A DNA stretch of 36,483 nucleotides from Bacillota bacterium (GCA_021791815.1 JAJYVV010000022.1:1-36483), one strand, 5' to 3'; shown: positions 1-8,620, numbered from the stretch's first letter. Made by a program: numbers and translations. The notes: a model not told the origin generated them from the letters alone.

Positions 1-81
1 CCCGCGTAGGCGGGGACGACGCCGGCATCGCGAGCCCGCCCGACCGCTCGAAGGGATGACCCCCGCGTAGGCGGGGACGAC
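1..81 (-). CRISPR. End of a type I-E-like CRISPR array
   Basis: A 29-nt unit at 53-81 recurs as its last 20 nt at 1-20, separated by a unique 32-nt spacer at 21-52. A 29-nt repeat with a 32-nt spacer is the standard type I-E geometry. Read on the minus strand the repeat begins GTCGTCCCCGCC, has a CCCCGC/GCGGGG stem and ends GTCATCCC, matching I-E orientation, so transcription should run toward lower coordinates and 53-81 would be leader-proximal. No AT-rich leader is visible above 81; the flank is GC-rich and in frame with a ferritin-like coding sequence. No cas genes are in the window. The rest of the array lies outside. Confidence 0.8.
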
Positions 82-687
82 GACATCAGAGACCGGGACC
101 GCCGCGGCATCGGGCCGGAGCGGCTCGGCCACCGAGCTGGGCCGGCCGGCGCCCCCGGCGGCGGCCGAGGCCACCGCCGGCTGCGCGGCCACGCCGCCCG
201 CCAGTTCGGCCAGGGCCTCCGCCCCCCAGGCGAGTTGGTGCGACTCCTCGCGGACGATGATCTCGAGTTCCCGGGCCGTCGGGTAGTCGGCGACGGGGTT
301 CGTGACCTCCAGGTGCCAGAGGTAGGCGCGGAGGAGGGCCGGCTTGACCACGCCGAAGAGGCCGGCGGCGAACTCCGCCTCGTCCGTGGTCCGCTCCAGC
401 TCGTCGCACAGCGCCTCCAGCGCGGGATCGGGGCATTCCTCCAGGAGGTGGGCGGACGTCCGCATCGTGACGATGCGGCGCCGCAGCGCGTCGGCGTGCT
501 GTCCGTCCTCCCACGCGTGGCGGGCGAGCGCGTGCTTGAACTCGATGGTCGCGGTGCCGGGCAGGTGGCCCGCGGCGGCGAGGGCCAGGCGCTGCTCCAG
601 ATAGGCGTAGCGCCGCAGCAGCGCGGCGTTCTCCTCCACGAAGAGTCCCGGACGCTGGGCGTGCGGGATGCCGGCGTAGGCACGCAC
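1..687 (-). CDS. Ferritin-like helical protein, 3' end runs into CRISPR repeats (partial)
   Basis: The start chosen is GTG at 687, with AAGGAGG 8 nt upstream. The product opens VRAYAGIP, then a helical region with an E-F-K-H pattern and HAWEDGQHAD near residues 50-65, an R-rich helix, and a later EESHQLAWG helix near residue 155. Paired Glu/His residues on successive helices suggest a ferritin-like four-helix fold, which is an inference. Residues after about 165 are Ala/Gly/Pro-rich. The frame stays open through both CRISPR repeats, reading VVPAYAGVIP across the first, and leaves the window without a stop. The true C terminus may therefore lie before the array or have been lost. It follows the sugar isomerase by 50 nt and may share its transcript. 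Confidence 0.55.
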   Translation of the reverse strand, partial: MRAYAGIPHAQRPGLFVEENAALLRRYAYLEQRLALAAAGHLPGTATIEFKHALARHAWEDGQHADALRRRIVTMRTSAHLLEECPDPALEALCDELERTTDEAEFAAGLFGVVKPALLRAYLWHLEVTNPVADYPTARELEIIVREESHQLAWGAEALAELAGGVAAQPAVASAAAGGAGRPSSVAEPLRPDAAAVPVSDVVVPAYAGVIPSSGRAGSRCRRRPRLRG

Positions 688-737
688 CGGCCGCACCTCC
701 TTCGCAAGATTCGCCGGGCGCGCCTGGACGCCGCCCC

Positions 738-1583
738 TCAGCCCTTCAGGTACCCGAGGCCCCGGATGTAGTCGACGGAGCGCCGCACGCGCAGGGCGGC
801 GGCCTCGGGCGTCAGGTCCTCGCCGCGCACGCCCTCGATCTCCATGGTGCACGGCCCGGCGAAGCCGGTCTCGACCAGCCGCCGGAGGATGTGCGCGAAG
901 TCCACCGCCCCGGTGCCGAGCTCGCCGAAGTCCCAGGCCCGGTAGCCGCCGCCCGTATCCTTGAGGTGCACGGCGCCCACGTAGGGCAGAGCCACGTCGA
1001 ACTCCCGCCGCCCGTCGCAGTTCTCGTTGTAGAAATACACATTGGCCGGGTCCCAGTTGACCCGGACGTGGGGATGCCCGACGGCGCGCATCGTCGCGGC
1101 GGCGACCGTCCCGTTGGTGCCCAGGTCCGGATGGGTCTCCAGCACGATCGTCACGTCGTGGCGGCCGGCGGCGTCGCCCGCCCGCCGCAGCGCCTCGTAG
1201 CACGCCTCGCGGTCGCGCTTGCCCGCGTGGGCGCTCGTGAAGATGTACCGGGCCCCGAACTCCTCGCGGGCGCGCCGGGCCGCCGTCTCCATGTCGGCCT
1301 CGACGGTGGCGCTGCCCAGGTCGATCGGGACCTGCAGCGAAGACGCGCGGAGCCCGTGACGCGCGAGATCGGCCTGCAGGGCGGCGGCCGGAGCCCCGGC
1401 CGCCGGTAGCGCGACCTCCACGAAGCGCACCCCGAACTCCGCGAGGTGGGCGAACGCCTGGGGCTCGGCCTTCCCAAAGGAGCCCGGCCTGCACGAGAGG
1501 AAGGGGCCCGCGGGCCAGCCGCCCGCGCCCTGGTCGGGCGCCAGGACCCGTCGCAGCGGGGCCCGTCGCCGCATATCCGGCAT
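738..1583 (-). CDS. Sugar phosphate isomerase/epimerase (xylose isomerase-like TIM barrel)
   Basis: The 281-aa product has the features of the AP-endonuclease-2/xylose-isomerase-like barrel: FVEVALP near the N terminus, IVLETHPD in the middle (metal-ligand Glu strand), VNWDPANVYF, a VGAVHLKDT strand and MEIEG near the C terminus (last metal-ligand Glu). Members isomerise or epimerise sugars or act as dehydratases on keto-inositols; substrate cannot be told here. The start is ATG at 1583, preceded by a GGGGGGTG site about 10 nt upstream; an ATG three codons later is possible. The frame is open further upstream but that part is not protein-like. Gene order (isomerase, then ferritin-like protein) resembles sugar-catabolism islands. 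Confidence 0.82.
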   Translation of the reverse strand: MPDMRRRAPLRRVLAPDQGAGGWPAGPFLSCRPGSFGKAEPQAFAHLAEFGVRFVEVALPAAGAPAAALQADLARHGLRASSLQVPIDLGSATVEADMETAARRAREEFGARYIFTSAHAGKRDREACYEALRRAGDAAGRHDVTIVLETHPDLGTNGTVAAATMRAVGHPHVRVNWDPANVYFYNENCDGRREFDVALPYVGAVHLKDTGGGYRAWDFGELGTGAVDFAHILRRLVETGFAGPCTMEIEGVRGEDLTPEAAALRVRRSVDYIRGLGYLKG

Positions 1584-1741
1584 CAAGAAGCGCACCCCCC
1601 GTGGCGGTCGGGCGCCCTTCCGCCCGTGCCGCCCGCATCCCCGCGCGATTCGGCGCGGCGGCCGCGCCGCCTGCCCGGGATCGGCCGTTGCGGCCGGGGA
1701 CGGCGCCGGGAACGCGCGGCGGGGCACCCTGAGTGCGGGGC

Positions 1742-1770
1742 TTGACCCGCGCGGCTCGGCGCGGCACGAT
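1742..1770 (+). promoter_or_regulatory. Possible promoter for the YtxH/DUF948 pair
   Basis: TTGACC at 1742-1747 and CACGAT at 1765-1770 are 17 nt apart on the plus strand, upstream of the YtxH-like gene. The -10 match is weak. The remainder of the 1584-1922 divergent intergenic region shows nothing further I can support. Confidence 0.3.
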
Positions 1771-1922
1771 CGGCCCACGGCCGCCCGTGGCGGCCGCCGT
1801 CGAAGGGCGGGGCGCGCCGCAGACCCCCGCCCGGCAGGGAAGGGCGTTCGTCGGCCGAAGGCTGGTCCCGGTGCCGGGGGATGGGCGCGGCCGCGCGATC
1901 CGAGCAGTGGGAGGTGGCGGGG

Positions 1923-2288
1923 TTGCAGGACAAGGGAGACTTCCTGGCGGGCCTGCTCGTCGGCGGGCTGGTGGGCATCCTGGTCGGCCTGCTCGTGGCG
2001 CCGGTGCCGGGCGACGAGACGCGGCGGCGCATCGCGCGGCACGCCTCCGAGGCCGGGGATCGTGTGCGGGATGGGGCCGTCCGCACGGCGACCCAGGTGC
2101 GCGGGGCCGCCGGCTCCGCGGCCGAGAGGGCCGGCGCGTCGGCGCAGGCCGTGGGCCGGCGCGTGGCCGAGCAGTTCGGATCGCTGATCGGGGGCGCCGG
2201 CCAGGGAGCGGACGGCGTCGGCCCCGGGGCGGGCGGCGACCTCGGCCAGGCCGCGGCGGCGGCCGAGGATGCGGCCGGGCCCGCCTAG
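1923..2288 (+). CDS. YtxH-domain membrane-anchored protein
   Basis: The 121-aa product starts LQDKGDFLAGLLVGG, a glycine-rich transmembrane helix (about residues 8-28), then PGDETRRRI, the YtxH signature (GxxxGxxxGLLxAPxxGxETR), followed by an amphipathic Ala/Arg-rich helical tail. Family members are small stress-linked envelope proteins without known enzymatic activity. Start: TTG at 1923, 7 nt after GGAGGTG; an in-frame ATG at 1881 lacks a comparable site. The next gene encodes another single-helix envelope protein, and the two families often occur together in Bacillota. Confidence 0.7.
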   Translation: MQDKGDFLAGLLVGGLVGILVGLLVAPVPGDETRRRIARHASEAGDRVRDGAVRTATQVRGAAGSAAERAGASAQAVGRRVAEQFGSLIGGAGQGADGVGPGAGGDLGQAAAAAEDAAGPA

Positions 2289-2356
2289 CCAGACGCCGCC
2301 GGGACCCGGGCCCGGATGCGCGCCGGAGAGAGACGCGTCCGGGGGGCTGGTTCGAG

Positions 2357-2914
2357 GTGGCGTGGACGCCGGTCCTGGCCCTCGCCGTCGCGGTCCTGGC
2401 GATCGCGCAGGTGGGCCTCCTCGTGGTCGCCGTCCGGGTCGCGCGCCGGTTGGATGCCGAGGTCCGCGCGGTGCGGGCCGAACTCGCGGCCACGCTGGAG
2501 CGTGTCGACGGCACGCTGGCCGAGGTCGGCGGCCTCGCCGCCGACGCCCGCGGGGTTCTGCGGGACGCCAGAAGGACCGTGGACCGCGTGGCGGGCGCGA
2601 TCGGGGCCGGACGGGGGCTCCTGGAGGCGATGGCCGGCGCCGCGCTCTGGAAGCGGATCTTGCGCGGGGCGCCGTCCTCCGCCCCGGGCGGAGCGAATCT
2701 GGCGCTCCGCCTGGGGAGCCAGGCCGCGATGGCCATCTGGCAGGCGATCGTCCAGCACCGCGCCGCCCGGCGGCGCAGCGCGGAGGCGGAGGACCCGACC
2801 GGCGCGGCGGACGAAGGCCCGCCCGCCGCCGTGGCGACGGGCCCGCGCCGCGCCCTGCGCGCCGGACCCGTGCGCCGCGTGGCGTCCGGCCCGGGCCGGG
2901 GCGCGGGGGCGTAG
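2357..2914 (+). CDS. DUF948-like membrane protein
   Basis: The 185-aa product has one N-terminal transmembrane helix (about residues 5-27, rich in Leu/Val/Ala), then a long helical segment with repeated Asp/Glu/Arg heptads (residues 30-95) typical of DUF948 proteins, then a basic low-complexity tail. The start GTG at 2357 lies about 10 nt after a GGGGGG run and 68 nt after the YtxH gene, so the two are probably cotranscribed. Function unknown; a coiled-coil envelope or stress role is likely from the family. The Arg/Pro-rich last 50 residues may be poorly conserved. Confidence 0.6.
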   Translation: MAWTPVLALAVAVLAIAQVGLLVVAVRVARRLDAEVRAVRAELAATLERVDGTLAEVGGLAADARGVLRDARRTVDRVAGAIGAGRGLLEAMAGAALWKRILRGAPSSAPGGANLALRLGSQAAMAIWQAIVQHRAARRRSAEAEDPTGAADEGPPAAVATGPRRALRAGPVRRVASGPGRGAGA

Positions 2915-2939
2915 AGCCGGTGCCGGCACGGCGGGGCGT

Positions 2940-3293
2940 TCACTCCCCCCAGACCATGAGGGTGAACACATCCAGCTTGAGCATGTCCTCCTCCGTGCTG
3001 TGGACGGCGATGCTGCCGTCCAGGTAGGGCTCGGTCGGCGAGAGCTCGCCGCGGAAGATGCTGGCCAGGGTGTCCGCCGGACCGTCCAGGGTGATGTCGG
3101 CCCCGGCAACGGGTCCCGGGCCCACCGTCATGCGTCCCCCCTCGACGCGCAGCGCGTGGGTCCAGCCGGCGTCGCGCGCCCGCACCACGACCCAGCGATC
3201 CCAGCCCTGCGTCATGCGCGGCATCTCGGGCATGCGGTTGAACTGCTCCGCGAAGCGGGCGAGCACCTCCGCCATCTCGGCCGAGCCGGTCAT
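2940..3293 (-). CDS. SCP2 sterol-binding-domain protein
   Basis: The 117-aa product matches the SCP2 fold: an N-terminal helix (MAEVLARFAEQFN), then W-D-R-W and a strand, RVEGGRMTVGPG, ADITLDGPADTLASIFRGE and a C-terminal LKLDVFTLMVWG. SCP2 domains bind lipids or acyl chains in a hydrophobic tunnel and in bacteria often appear as stand-alone proteins of unknown role. Its ATG (3293-3291) overlaps the TGA of the gene before it (ATGA), indicating translational coupling as the last gene of the dnaE transcript. Confidence 0.78.
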   Translation of the reverse strand: MTGSAEMAEVLARFAEQFNRMPEMPRMTQGWDRWVVVRARDAGWTHALRVEGGRMTVGPGPVAGADITLDGPADTLASIFRGELSPTEPYLDGSIAVHSTEEDMLKLDVFTLMVWGE

Positions 3294-4267
3294 GGCCGTC
3301 CTCCGTCTCCGGGCATCGGACCCGGGGCGGCGCGGCCGGCGGGCGGGCGACCCGCCGGCAAATCCACCACCGCCGGGCGGTAGCCGATCGATCGCAACAG
3401 GCCCTCGATATCCTCCGGGCGCAGCTCCTCGGGCCGCCGGCCGAGCACGGCCACCAGCGCCGCCTCCAGGACGTTCGTCCCGAAGGAGCGGCCGTCCAGG
3501 AGCGGCGTCGTCGTGAACAGCCAGCGCGCCCCCCGCGCGGCCAGGTCCGCGCGGTCCTCCCCGGTCGTCGTGTTCGTCAGCACGGCCTTGCGGTCGAGCC
3601 GGGGCGGCAGGAAGCGCCGGATGAGGTGGAAGTCGCCGGCCACCAGCCCGGCCGCCGCATAGGCCTCGGGGTGGCGCGCCTCCGGCGGCCGCTCCTGGTC
3701 CGTCCCCGTGGGATACAGGAGCCGAATGGGCAGCCGCGTCATCTCGCCGGCCAGGCGGCGCGCCATCTTGCGCAGTTCCGGCAAGGAGGTGATGGGATAC
3801 GGGATGCCGGCCAGGAACATCAGGTCCCCATACACCACGCGGCAGCCCGCCTCGGTCAGGGCCTCGGCCATCCCGAAGCGGTCCAGCGCAGACACCATCA
3901 GCACCGGGAGCCCCGCGAGCTCCACGGGTCCGTGCGCCGCGAGCCAACGCACGGCCATGGGCTCCAGCACGCGCTTGAGCAGCGACCCGTCCACGACCGG
4001 GGTCGCCTGCGCCGCCCCGAGCAGGCGGAGGCCGTCGCGCACGACGTAGTGGTCGTCGCCGATCCACAGGTGCACGTCCAGGCCGCCCAGGCCGATCGCG
4101 TCCACCTGCCCGTCCAGTTCGGCGATGAGCCGGGCGGCCGCGTCCACATCGCCGTCCACACCGCGGCGCGCGACCTCCACCTCGACGCCGTCCAGCGTGA
4201 GGACGGCCCGGTGGTCCCGGCGACTGGAGCCGAGGCTGACCGAAACGACGCGGCGCGGACGAGTCAT
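3290..4267 (-). CDS. 'Quinate 5-dehydrogenase' family protein
   Basis: The 325-aa product opens RRVVSVSLGSSRRDH and has DAIGLGGLDVHLWIGDD, ATPVVDGSLLKRVLE and VVYGDLMFLAGIPYPI, all characteristic of a family annotated as quinate 5-dehydrogenase in Clostridia-like genomes. I recognise the family but not a demonstrated activity; there is no clear dinucleotide-binding glycine motif, so the enzymatic name should be treated cautiously. Residues after about 300 are a Pro/Gly-rich tail. The ATG overlaps the dnaE stop by 4 nt (ATGA at 4267-4264) and its own stop overlaps the SCP2 gene in the same way, so the three genes form a tight translationally coupled set. Confidence 0.7.
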   Translation of the reverse strand: MTRPRRVVSVSLGSSRRDHRAVLTLDGVEVEVARRGVDGDVDAAARLIAELDGQVDAIGLGGLDVHLWIGDDHYVVRDGLRLLGAAQATPVVDGSLLKRVLEPMAVRWLAAHGPVELAGLPVLMVSALDRFGMAEALTEAGCRVVYGDLMFLAGIPYPITSLPELRKMARRLAGEMTRLPIRLLYPTGTDQERPPEARHPEAYAAAGLVAGDFHLIRRFLPPRLDRKAVLTNTTTGEDRADLAARGARWLFTTTPLLDGRSFGTNVLEAALVAVLGRRPEELRPEDIEGLLRSIGYRPAVVDLPAGRPPAGRAAPGPMPGDGGRP

Positions 4268-7200
4268 GGGGCATTCGCCCCGGCGTCGGGACCGGGCCGG
4301 CCGCCGGCGCGCTGTGCTTCCTGCGCGCCCGCCAGGAACGGGATCGCGGCGAGCTCGGCCCGCAGCGCCCCGCCCCCGTCCACGGCGAAGGAGGGACCCG
4401 CCAGCAGCGCCCGGCCCTCCGCCGCGAAGCGGATCTCGACCGGCAGCCGGCCCGGATGCGCGCGCAACACGGCGGCGAGCAGTTGCAGCCCCAGATCGTC
4501 CCCGGCCGTCGGCACGTCCACGACGAAGCGCGGGGGGCCGGCGGATGCGGCGGGCGCCTCCGCCTCGGTCCGAGCCGGGGCAGGACGGGCGCCATCCGGC
4601 CCGCCGGGCGGTCCGGGCTCCGTGGCCGCGGATGCGGGGCCCTGCGGCGAGTCGGGCGCCCCCCAGCCGAGCGACACCGGCCGGACCTCGGGGCCGCGGC
4701 CGTTCCGGCTCTCGGGCGCCCCATCGCGACCCGCCGCGGTCTCGCCCGCGGCCCGCGCGACCTCCCCCAGGGCCGCCGGGTCGGCCGCCCCCTCGACCTG
4801 GGCGGCGGTGGGCCCGCCGCCGCTGAAGAAGCCCTCGGCGGCGAGGACCGCCGTGGCGGCCGCCGACGGCCCGTCGACGAACGCCTCCACCTCGTCCGCG
4901 ACCACCGTCACCTCGCCGCGGTCGGCGTCCTCGGGGCCCTCGGCGCCGCCCTCCGGATCGCCGGGGGAGGAGGCCGCGCCGCCCCCTCCTCCCCCCCGCC
5001 GCGCCTCGCGCCACGAGACGCGCCCGCGCACCAGCACGATCCGGTCCGGTTGGATCAGGTCCTTGTCCAGCTCCGCGTAGGTCTTCGGGAACAGGACGAC
5101 CTCGGTCTGCCCCGTGAGGTCCTCCAGGGCGACGAAGGCCATCGGGTCGCCCTTCTTGGTCGCCGTCCGACGGAGCGCGTTGACGATGCCCCCGACCGTG
5201 CAGCGGTCCCCGTCCCGCTTCTCCCGCAGGGACTGGATGGTGTGGGTGCGCAGCATGAGGTCCTCCGCGAGGGCGTCGAGCGGGTGGCCGGAGATATAGA
5301 GGCCGAGGACCTCCTTCTCCTGGGCCAGCAGCTCCTTCGTGGCGAACTCGCCCACCTGGGGAAGGCTGTCGGTCGCGGTGTCGGATGCCGGCCCATCCGG
5401 CCCGCCCGATCCGGTGCCCAGCAGTTCGAGCAGGCTCTGCTGACCGCGCGCCTTCTGCCGGGCGCGGGCCTGGGCCGCCTTCATGCAGTCCTCCAGTCCG
5501 GCGAGCAGCCGGGCCCGCGGCTGCCGCAGCGAGTCGAAGGCCCCGGCCCGGATCAGGCTCTCGATGGACCGCCGGTTGCACACCTTGAGGTCGACGCGGT
5601 GGCAGAAGTCGGTGAGGCTGCGGAAGGGGCCACCCGCCTCCCGCGCCGCGATGATCGCCTCCACCGCCGCCCCGCCCACGTTCTTCACCGCCCCGAGGCC
5701 GACGCGCACGGTGCCCGCGCTCCCCGGCGCGTCCGCCGGGGCGGCGAGGTCCGTGAAGTCGGCGCGGCTCTCATTGACGTCGGGCGGCAGGACCGCGAGG
5801 CCCAGCCGGCGGGCCTCGGCGATGTACACGGCGGCGGAGTCCTTCTTGTTGGTCTTGCCGCCGGCCATCGAGGTCAGCAGCGCCGCCATGTACTCCACGG
5901 GATGGTTGGTCTTGAGGTAGGCCGTCTGGTACGTGATGTAGCCGTAGGCAGCGCTGTGGGCGCGGTTGAAGCCGTACCCGGCGAACTTCTCGATCTGGGC
6001 GAAGACCTGCTCGGAGAGCTCCGGGGCGTAGCCCTTCGCAGCGCAGCCCTCCAGGAACCGTTGCCGGTAGCGGTCCATCAGCTCCAGGTCCTTCTTGCTG
6101 ATGGCCCGCCGCAGCATGTCGGCCTCGCCCAGCGTGAAGCCGCCCATCAGGGCCGCCACCTGCTGCACCTGTTCCTGATAGATCATGATGCCGTAAGTGT
6201 CCCTGAGGATGGGCTCCAGGTCGGGATGCGGGTAGGTCAGGTGCCCCTCGTGCTTCGCGCGCAGGTAGACGGGGATGTTCTCCATGGGTCCGGGCCGGAA
6301 CAGGGCGCTGGCGGCGATGATGTCCTCGATGTTGGTCGGGCGCATGCTGCGGATCAGGTCCGTGTAGCCGGAGCCCTCGAACTGGAACATGCCGACGGTG
6401 TATCCGGCGGCGATCATGCGGAAGGTCGGCTCGTCGTCGAGGGGCAGGTTGTCGACGTCGAGCGGGCGCCCGGTGCGGGCCTCGACGCGCCGCCGGCAAT
6501 CGTCGATGACGGTGAGGTTGCGCAGCCCGAGGAAGTCCATCTTCATCAGGCCGAGCTTCTTGCACTGCTCCATGTCGAACTGGATGGCCGGCCGGCCGTC
6601 CTTGTTGCGCATGAGCGGCACGATGCCGTCGAGGGGCTCGGGGGCGATGACGACGCCCGCCGCGTGCACCGACGCGTGGCGGGGGGTGCCCTCCAGGAGC
6701 TTGGCGACGTCCACGAGTTCCGCCACGCGGCGGTCCTCGGCGACGAGGCGGGCCAGCTCCGCTCCGGGCTGGAGGGCGTCGGCCAGACTCACGTCGACGC
6801 CGTCGGGCACGAGCTTGGCGATCCGGTCGGTCTCGGCGGGCGCGAAACCGAGGGTCCGCCCCACGTCGCGGATCACCCCGCGGGCCCCCATCGTCCCGAA
6901 GGCGGCGATCTGGGCCACGCAGTCCGCGCCGTACCGCTCCACGACGTACTCGATGACCTCGCCGCGCCGTTCCGGACAGAAGTCGATGTCGATGTCCGGC
7001 ATCTCGACCCGCTCGGGATTGAGGAAGCGCTCGAAGACCAGCTTGTAGCGGATGGGATCGATGTTGGTGATCCCGAGCAGGTAGGAGACGAGGCAGCCCG
7101 CCGCCGAACCGCGTCCCGGACCCACGGGGATGCCGTTGCGGCGAGCGAAGTCACAGTAGTCCCACACGATCAGCAGGTACGAGGAGAAGCCCATCCGGTC

Positions 7201-8199
7201 GATGAGGTCCAACTCGTAGTCCATCTGGCGGCGGATCTCCGCTCGCGCCTCGGGATAGCGCCGGGGGAGCCGCTCCTCGCAGAGGTGTCGCAGGTAGCTG
7301 CCGGCCGTGTGCCCCTCCGGCAGCGGGAACTTCGGCAGCAGATACTGGCCGAACTCGAACTGCAGCCGGCACTGCTCGGCCACCGCGGCCGTGTTGCGCA
7401 GGGCGTCGGGCACGTCGGCGAAAAGGGCGGCCATCTCCTGCGGCGACTTCAGGTAGAACTCCTGGGTGGGGAACCGCATCCTCTTGGGCGAGTCCAGGTT
7501 CGCGGCCGTCTGGATGCACAGCAGGATGTCGTGGGCGCGGGCGTCCTCGCGACGCAGGTAATGGGCGTCGTTGGTGGCCACCAGGCCGAGGTCCAGATCC
7601 CGGGCCAGGGCGATGAGGTGCCGGTTCACGGTGCGCTGCTCGGGGATGCCGTGGTCCTGCAGCTCCAGGAAGAAGTGCTCCGGACCGTAGACCTCGCGGA
7701 AGAAGCCCGCGGCCTCGCGCGCGTCGGCGAGACGGTCCTGCAGCAACAGCTGGGGCACCTCGGCCCCGAGGCAGGCGGACAGGGCCGTGATACCCTCGGC
7801 GTGGGCGGCCAGGAGCTCCCGGTCGACGCGGGGCTTGTAGTAGAAGCCCTCGAGCTGCGCGCGGCTCACGAGCCGGATCAGATTCCGGTAGCCCGTGGCG
7901 TCTCGCGCCAGGAGCACGAAGTGGAACGGGTCCTTGTCGACCTGGCCCTCCTTCTCCAGACGGGAGCGCGGCGCCACGTACACCTCGCAGCCCAGGATGG
8001 GGCGGATGCCCTCCTGTTTGCAGGCCTGATAGAAGTCGAGGACGCCATGCATGGCACCGTGGTCGGTGATGGCGAGGGCCTTCATTCCGAGTTCGGCGGC
8101 CCGGCGGGGCATGTCGCGGATGCGGCACGCACCGTCGAGGAGGCTCCACTCGCTGTGCTGGTGGAGGTGCACGAAGTCGGTGGCAGCCGCGCTGGACAA
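4264..8199 (-). CDS. dnaE: DNA polymerase III alpha subunit, DnaE1 type
   Basis: This 1311-aa replicative polymerase begins with a PHP domain (HLHQHSEWSLLDG, AITDHGAMHG). The palm/fingers contain GPGRGSAAG and the catalytic aspartates in MPDIDIDFCPERR near residue 400, and GLRNLTVIDD lies near residue 555. The C-terminal part has GLYISGHPLD and an OB fold. The OB fold is split near residues 1065-1095 by a Gly/Ala/Asp-rich insertion, and a further low-complexity linker precedes a conserved C-terminal domain. The likely start is TTG at 8199, placing 10 residues before VHLHQHSEW; the upstream frame has no nearby ATG or GTG and no strong ribosome site. An internal GTG nine codons later is the alternative. 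Confidence 0.95.
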   Translation of the reverse strand: MSSAAATDFVHLHQHSEWSLLDGACRIRDMPRRAAELGMKALAITDHGAMHGVLDFYQACKQEGIRPILGCEVYVAPRSRLEKEGQVDKDPFHFVLLARDATGYRNLIRLVSRAQLEGFYYKPRVDRELLAAHAEGITALSACLGAEVPQLLLQDRLADAREAAGFFREVYGPEHFFLELQDHGIPEQRTVNRHLIALARDLDLGLVATNDAHYLRREDARAHDILLCIQTAANLDSPKRMRFPTQEFYLKSPQEMAALFADVPDALRNTAAVAEQCRLQFEFGQYLLPKFPLPEGHTAGSYLRHLCEERLPRRYPEARAEIRRQMDYELDLIDRMGFSSYLLIVWDYCDFARRNGIPVGPGRGSAAGCLVSYLLGITNIDPIRYKLVFERFLNPERVEMPDIDIDFCPERRGEVIEYVVERYGADCVAQIAAFGTMGARGVIRDVGRTLGFAPAETDRIAKLVPDGVDVSLADALQPGAELARLVAEDRRVAELVDVAKLLEGTPRHASVHAAGVVIAPEPLDGIVPLMRNKDGRPAIQFDMEQCKKLGLMKMDFLGLRNLTVIDDCRRRVEARTGRPLDVDNLPLDDEPTFRMIAAGYTVGMFQFEGSGYTDLIRSMRPTNIEDIIAASALFRPGPMENIPVYLRAKHEGHLTYPHPDLEPILRDTYGIMIYQEQVQQVAALMGGFTLGEADMLRRAISKKDLELMDRYRQRFLEGCAAKGYAPELSEQVFAQIEKFAGYGFNRAHSAAYGYITYQTAYLKTNHPVEYMAALLTSMAGGKTNKKDSAAVYIAEARRLGLAVLPPDVNESRADFTDLAAPADAPGSAGTVRVGLGAVKNVGGAAVEAIIAAREAGGPFRSLTDFCHRVDLKVCNRRSIESLIRAGAFDSLRQPRARLLAGLEDCMKAAQARARQKARGQQSLLELLGTGSGGPDGPASDTATDSLPQVGEFATKELLAQEKEVLGLYISGHPLDALAEDLMLRTHTIQSLREKRDGDRCTVGGIVNALRRTATKKGDPMAFVALEDLTGQTEVVLFPKTYAELDKDLIQPDRIVLVRGRVSWREARRGGGGGGAASSPGDPEGGAEGPEDADRGEVTVVADEVEAFVDGPSAAATAVLAAEGFFSGGGPTAAQVEGAADPAALGEVARAAGETAAGRDGAPESRNGRGPEVRPVSLGWGAPDSPQGPASAATEPGPPGGPDGARPAPARTEAEAPAASAGPPRFVVDVPTAGDDLGLQLLAAVLRAHPGRLPVEIRFAAEGRALLAGPSFAVDGGGALRAELAAIPFLAGAQEAQRAGGRPGPDAGANAP

Positions 8200-8349
8200 G
8201 GGTGGCCTGGTCCTACCCCGTGCGGTGCGGCCGCGCCGCCCCCGCCGTCCGCCCCCCGCACGGGGGAGCCCGGCGTTCGCGCGGGGCGTCGCGCGACGGT
8301 CCGCGCCGTCCGCCGACCAGGCCCGCGCCCCTTTCCGGCCCCAGATTTG

Positions 8350-8431
8350 CCCCGGACCGGGTAACACCCGGGCGGGGCAGGCGACGAGAGCGGACTCGGG
8401 GGATGAGCCGCGTCGCGGCCGCCCGGCCGCG
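8350..8431 (-). terminator. Two hairpins between rpmF and dnaE
   Basis: Just after the rpmF stop a 7-bp stem with a 4-nt loop (CGCGGCC/GGCCGCG, 8414-8431) is followed at 8350-8377 by a nested hairpin (CCGGGT-AAC-ACCCGG inside CCCCG/CGGGG). Neither has a U tract, so termination is only a possibility. The 235-nt gap has no other feature I can support apart from a weak TAGGAC box 10 nt before the dnaE TTG. Confidence 0.3.
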
Positions 8432-8434
8432 CCT

Positions 8435-8620
8435 CTACTCTTCGTCCTTGGGCACGATGACCTGCCGGTCGCGATAGTACCCGCAATTGCCGCAGGCCCG
8501 ATGCGGGAGCTTCGGCGTGCGGCAGCGGGGACAGAGCGACAGGCTGCGGGCCGTGAGCTTGAAGTGCGCGGCCCGCTTATCCCGCCGGGACTTCGAATGC
8601 TTGTGCTTGGGGTTGGGCAC
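8435..8620 (-). CDS. rpmF: Ribosomal protein bL32
   Basis: The 61-aa product starts [15 protein letters not shown], the canonical bL32 N terminus, and carries a zinc-ribbon CPRC...CGNC (residues 31-47), so this is the zinc-binding form. The start is GTG at 8620 with AAAGGAG 11 nt upstream. It lies 64 nt after the yceD-like gene, the usual bacterial pairing, and probably shares the yceD promoter. It is a structural protein of the large ribosomal subunit. Confidence 0.95.
   Translation of the reverse strand: MPNPKHKHSKSRRDKRAAHFKLTARSLSLCPRCRTPKLPHRACGNCGYYRDRQVIVPKDEE

Noticed and set aside
86-514. An Arg/Gly-rich minus-strand frame at the left edge
   Set aside because: It is an out-of-frame shadow of the ferritin-like gene, which has a better start, ribosome site and composition.
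4456-8364. A 1302-codon open frame on the plus strand
   Set aside because: It is antisense to dnaE, is rich in Val/Gly/His/Arg repeats, matches nothing and arises from high-GC third positions of dnaE.
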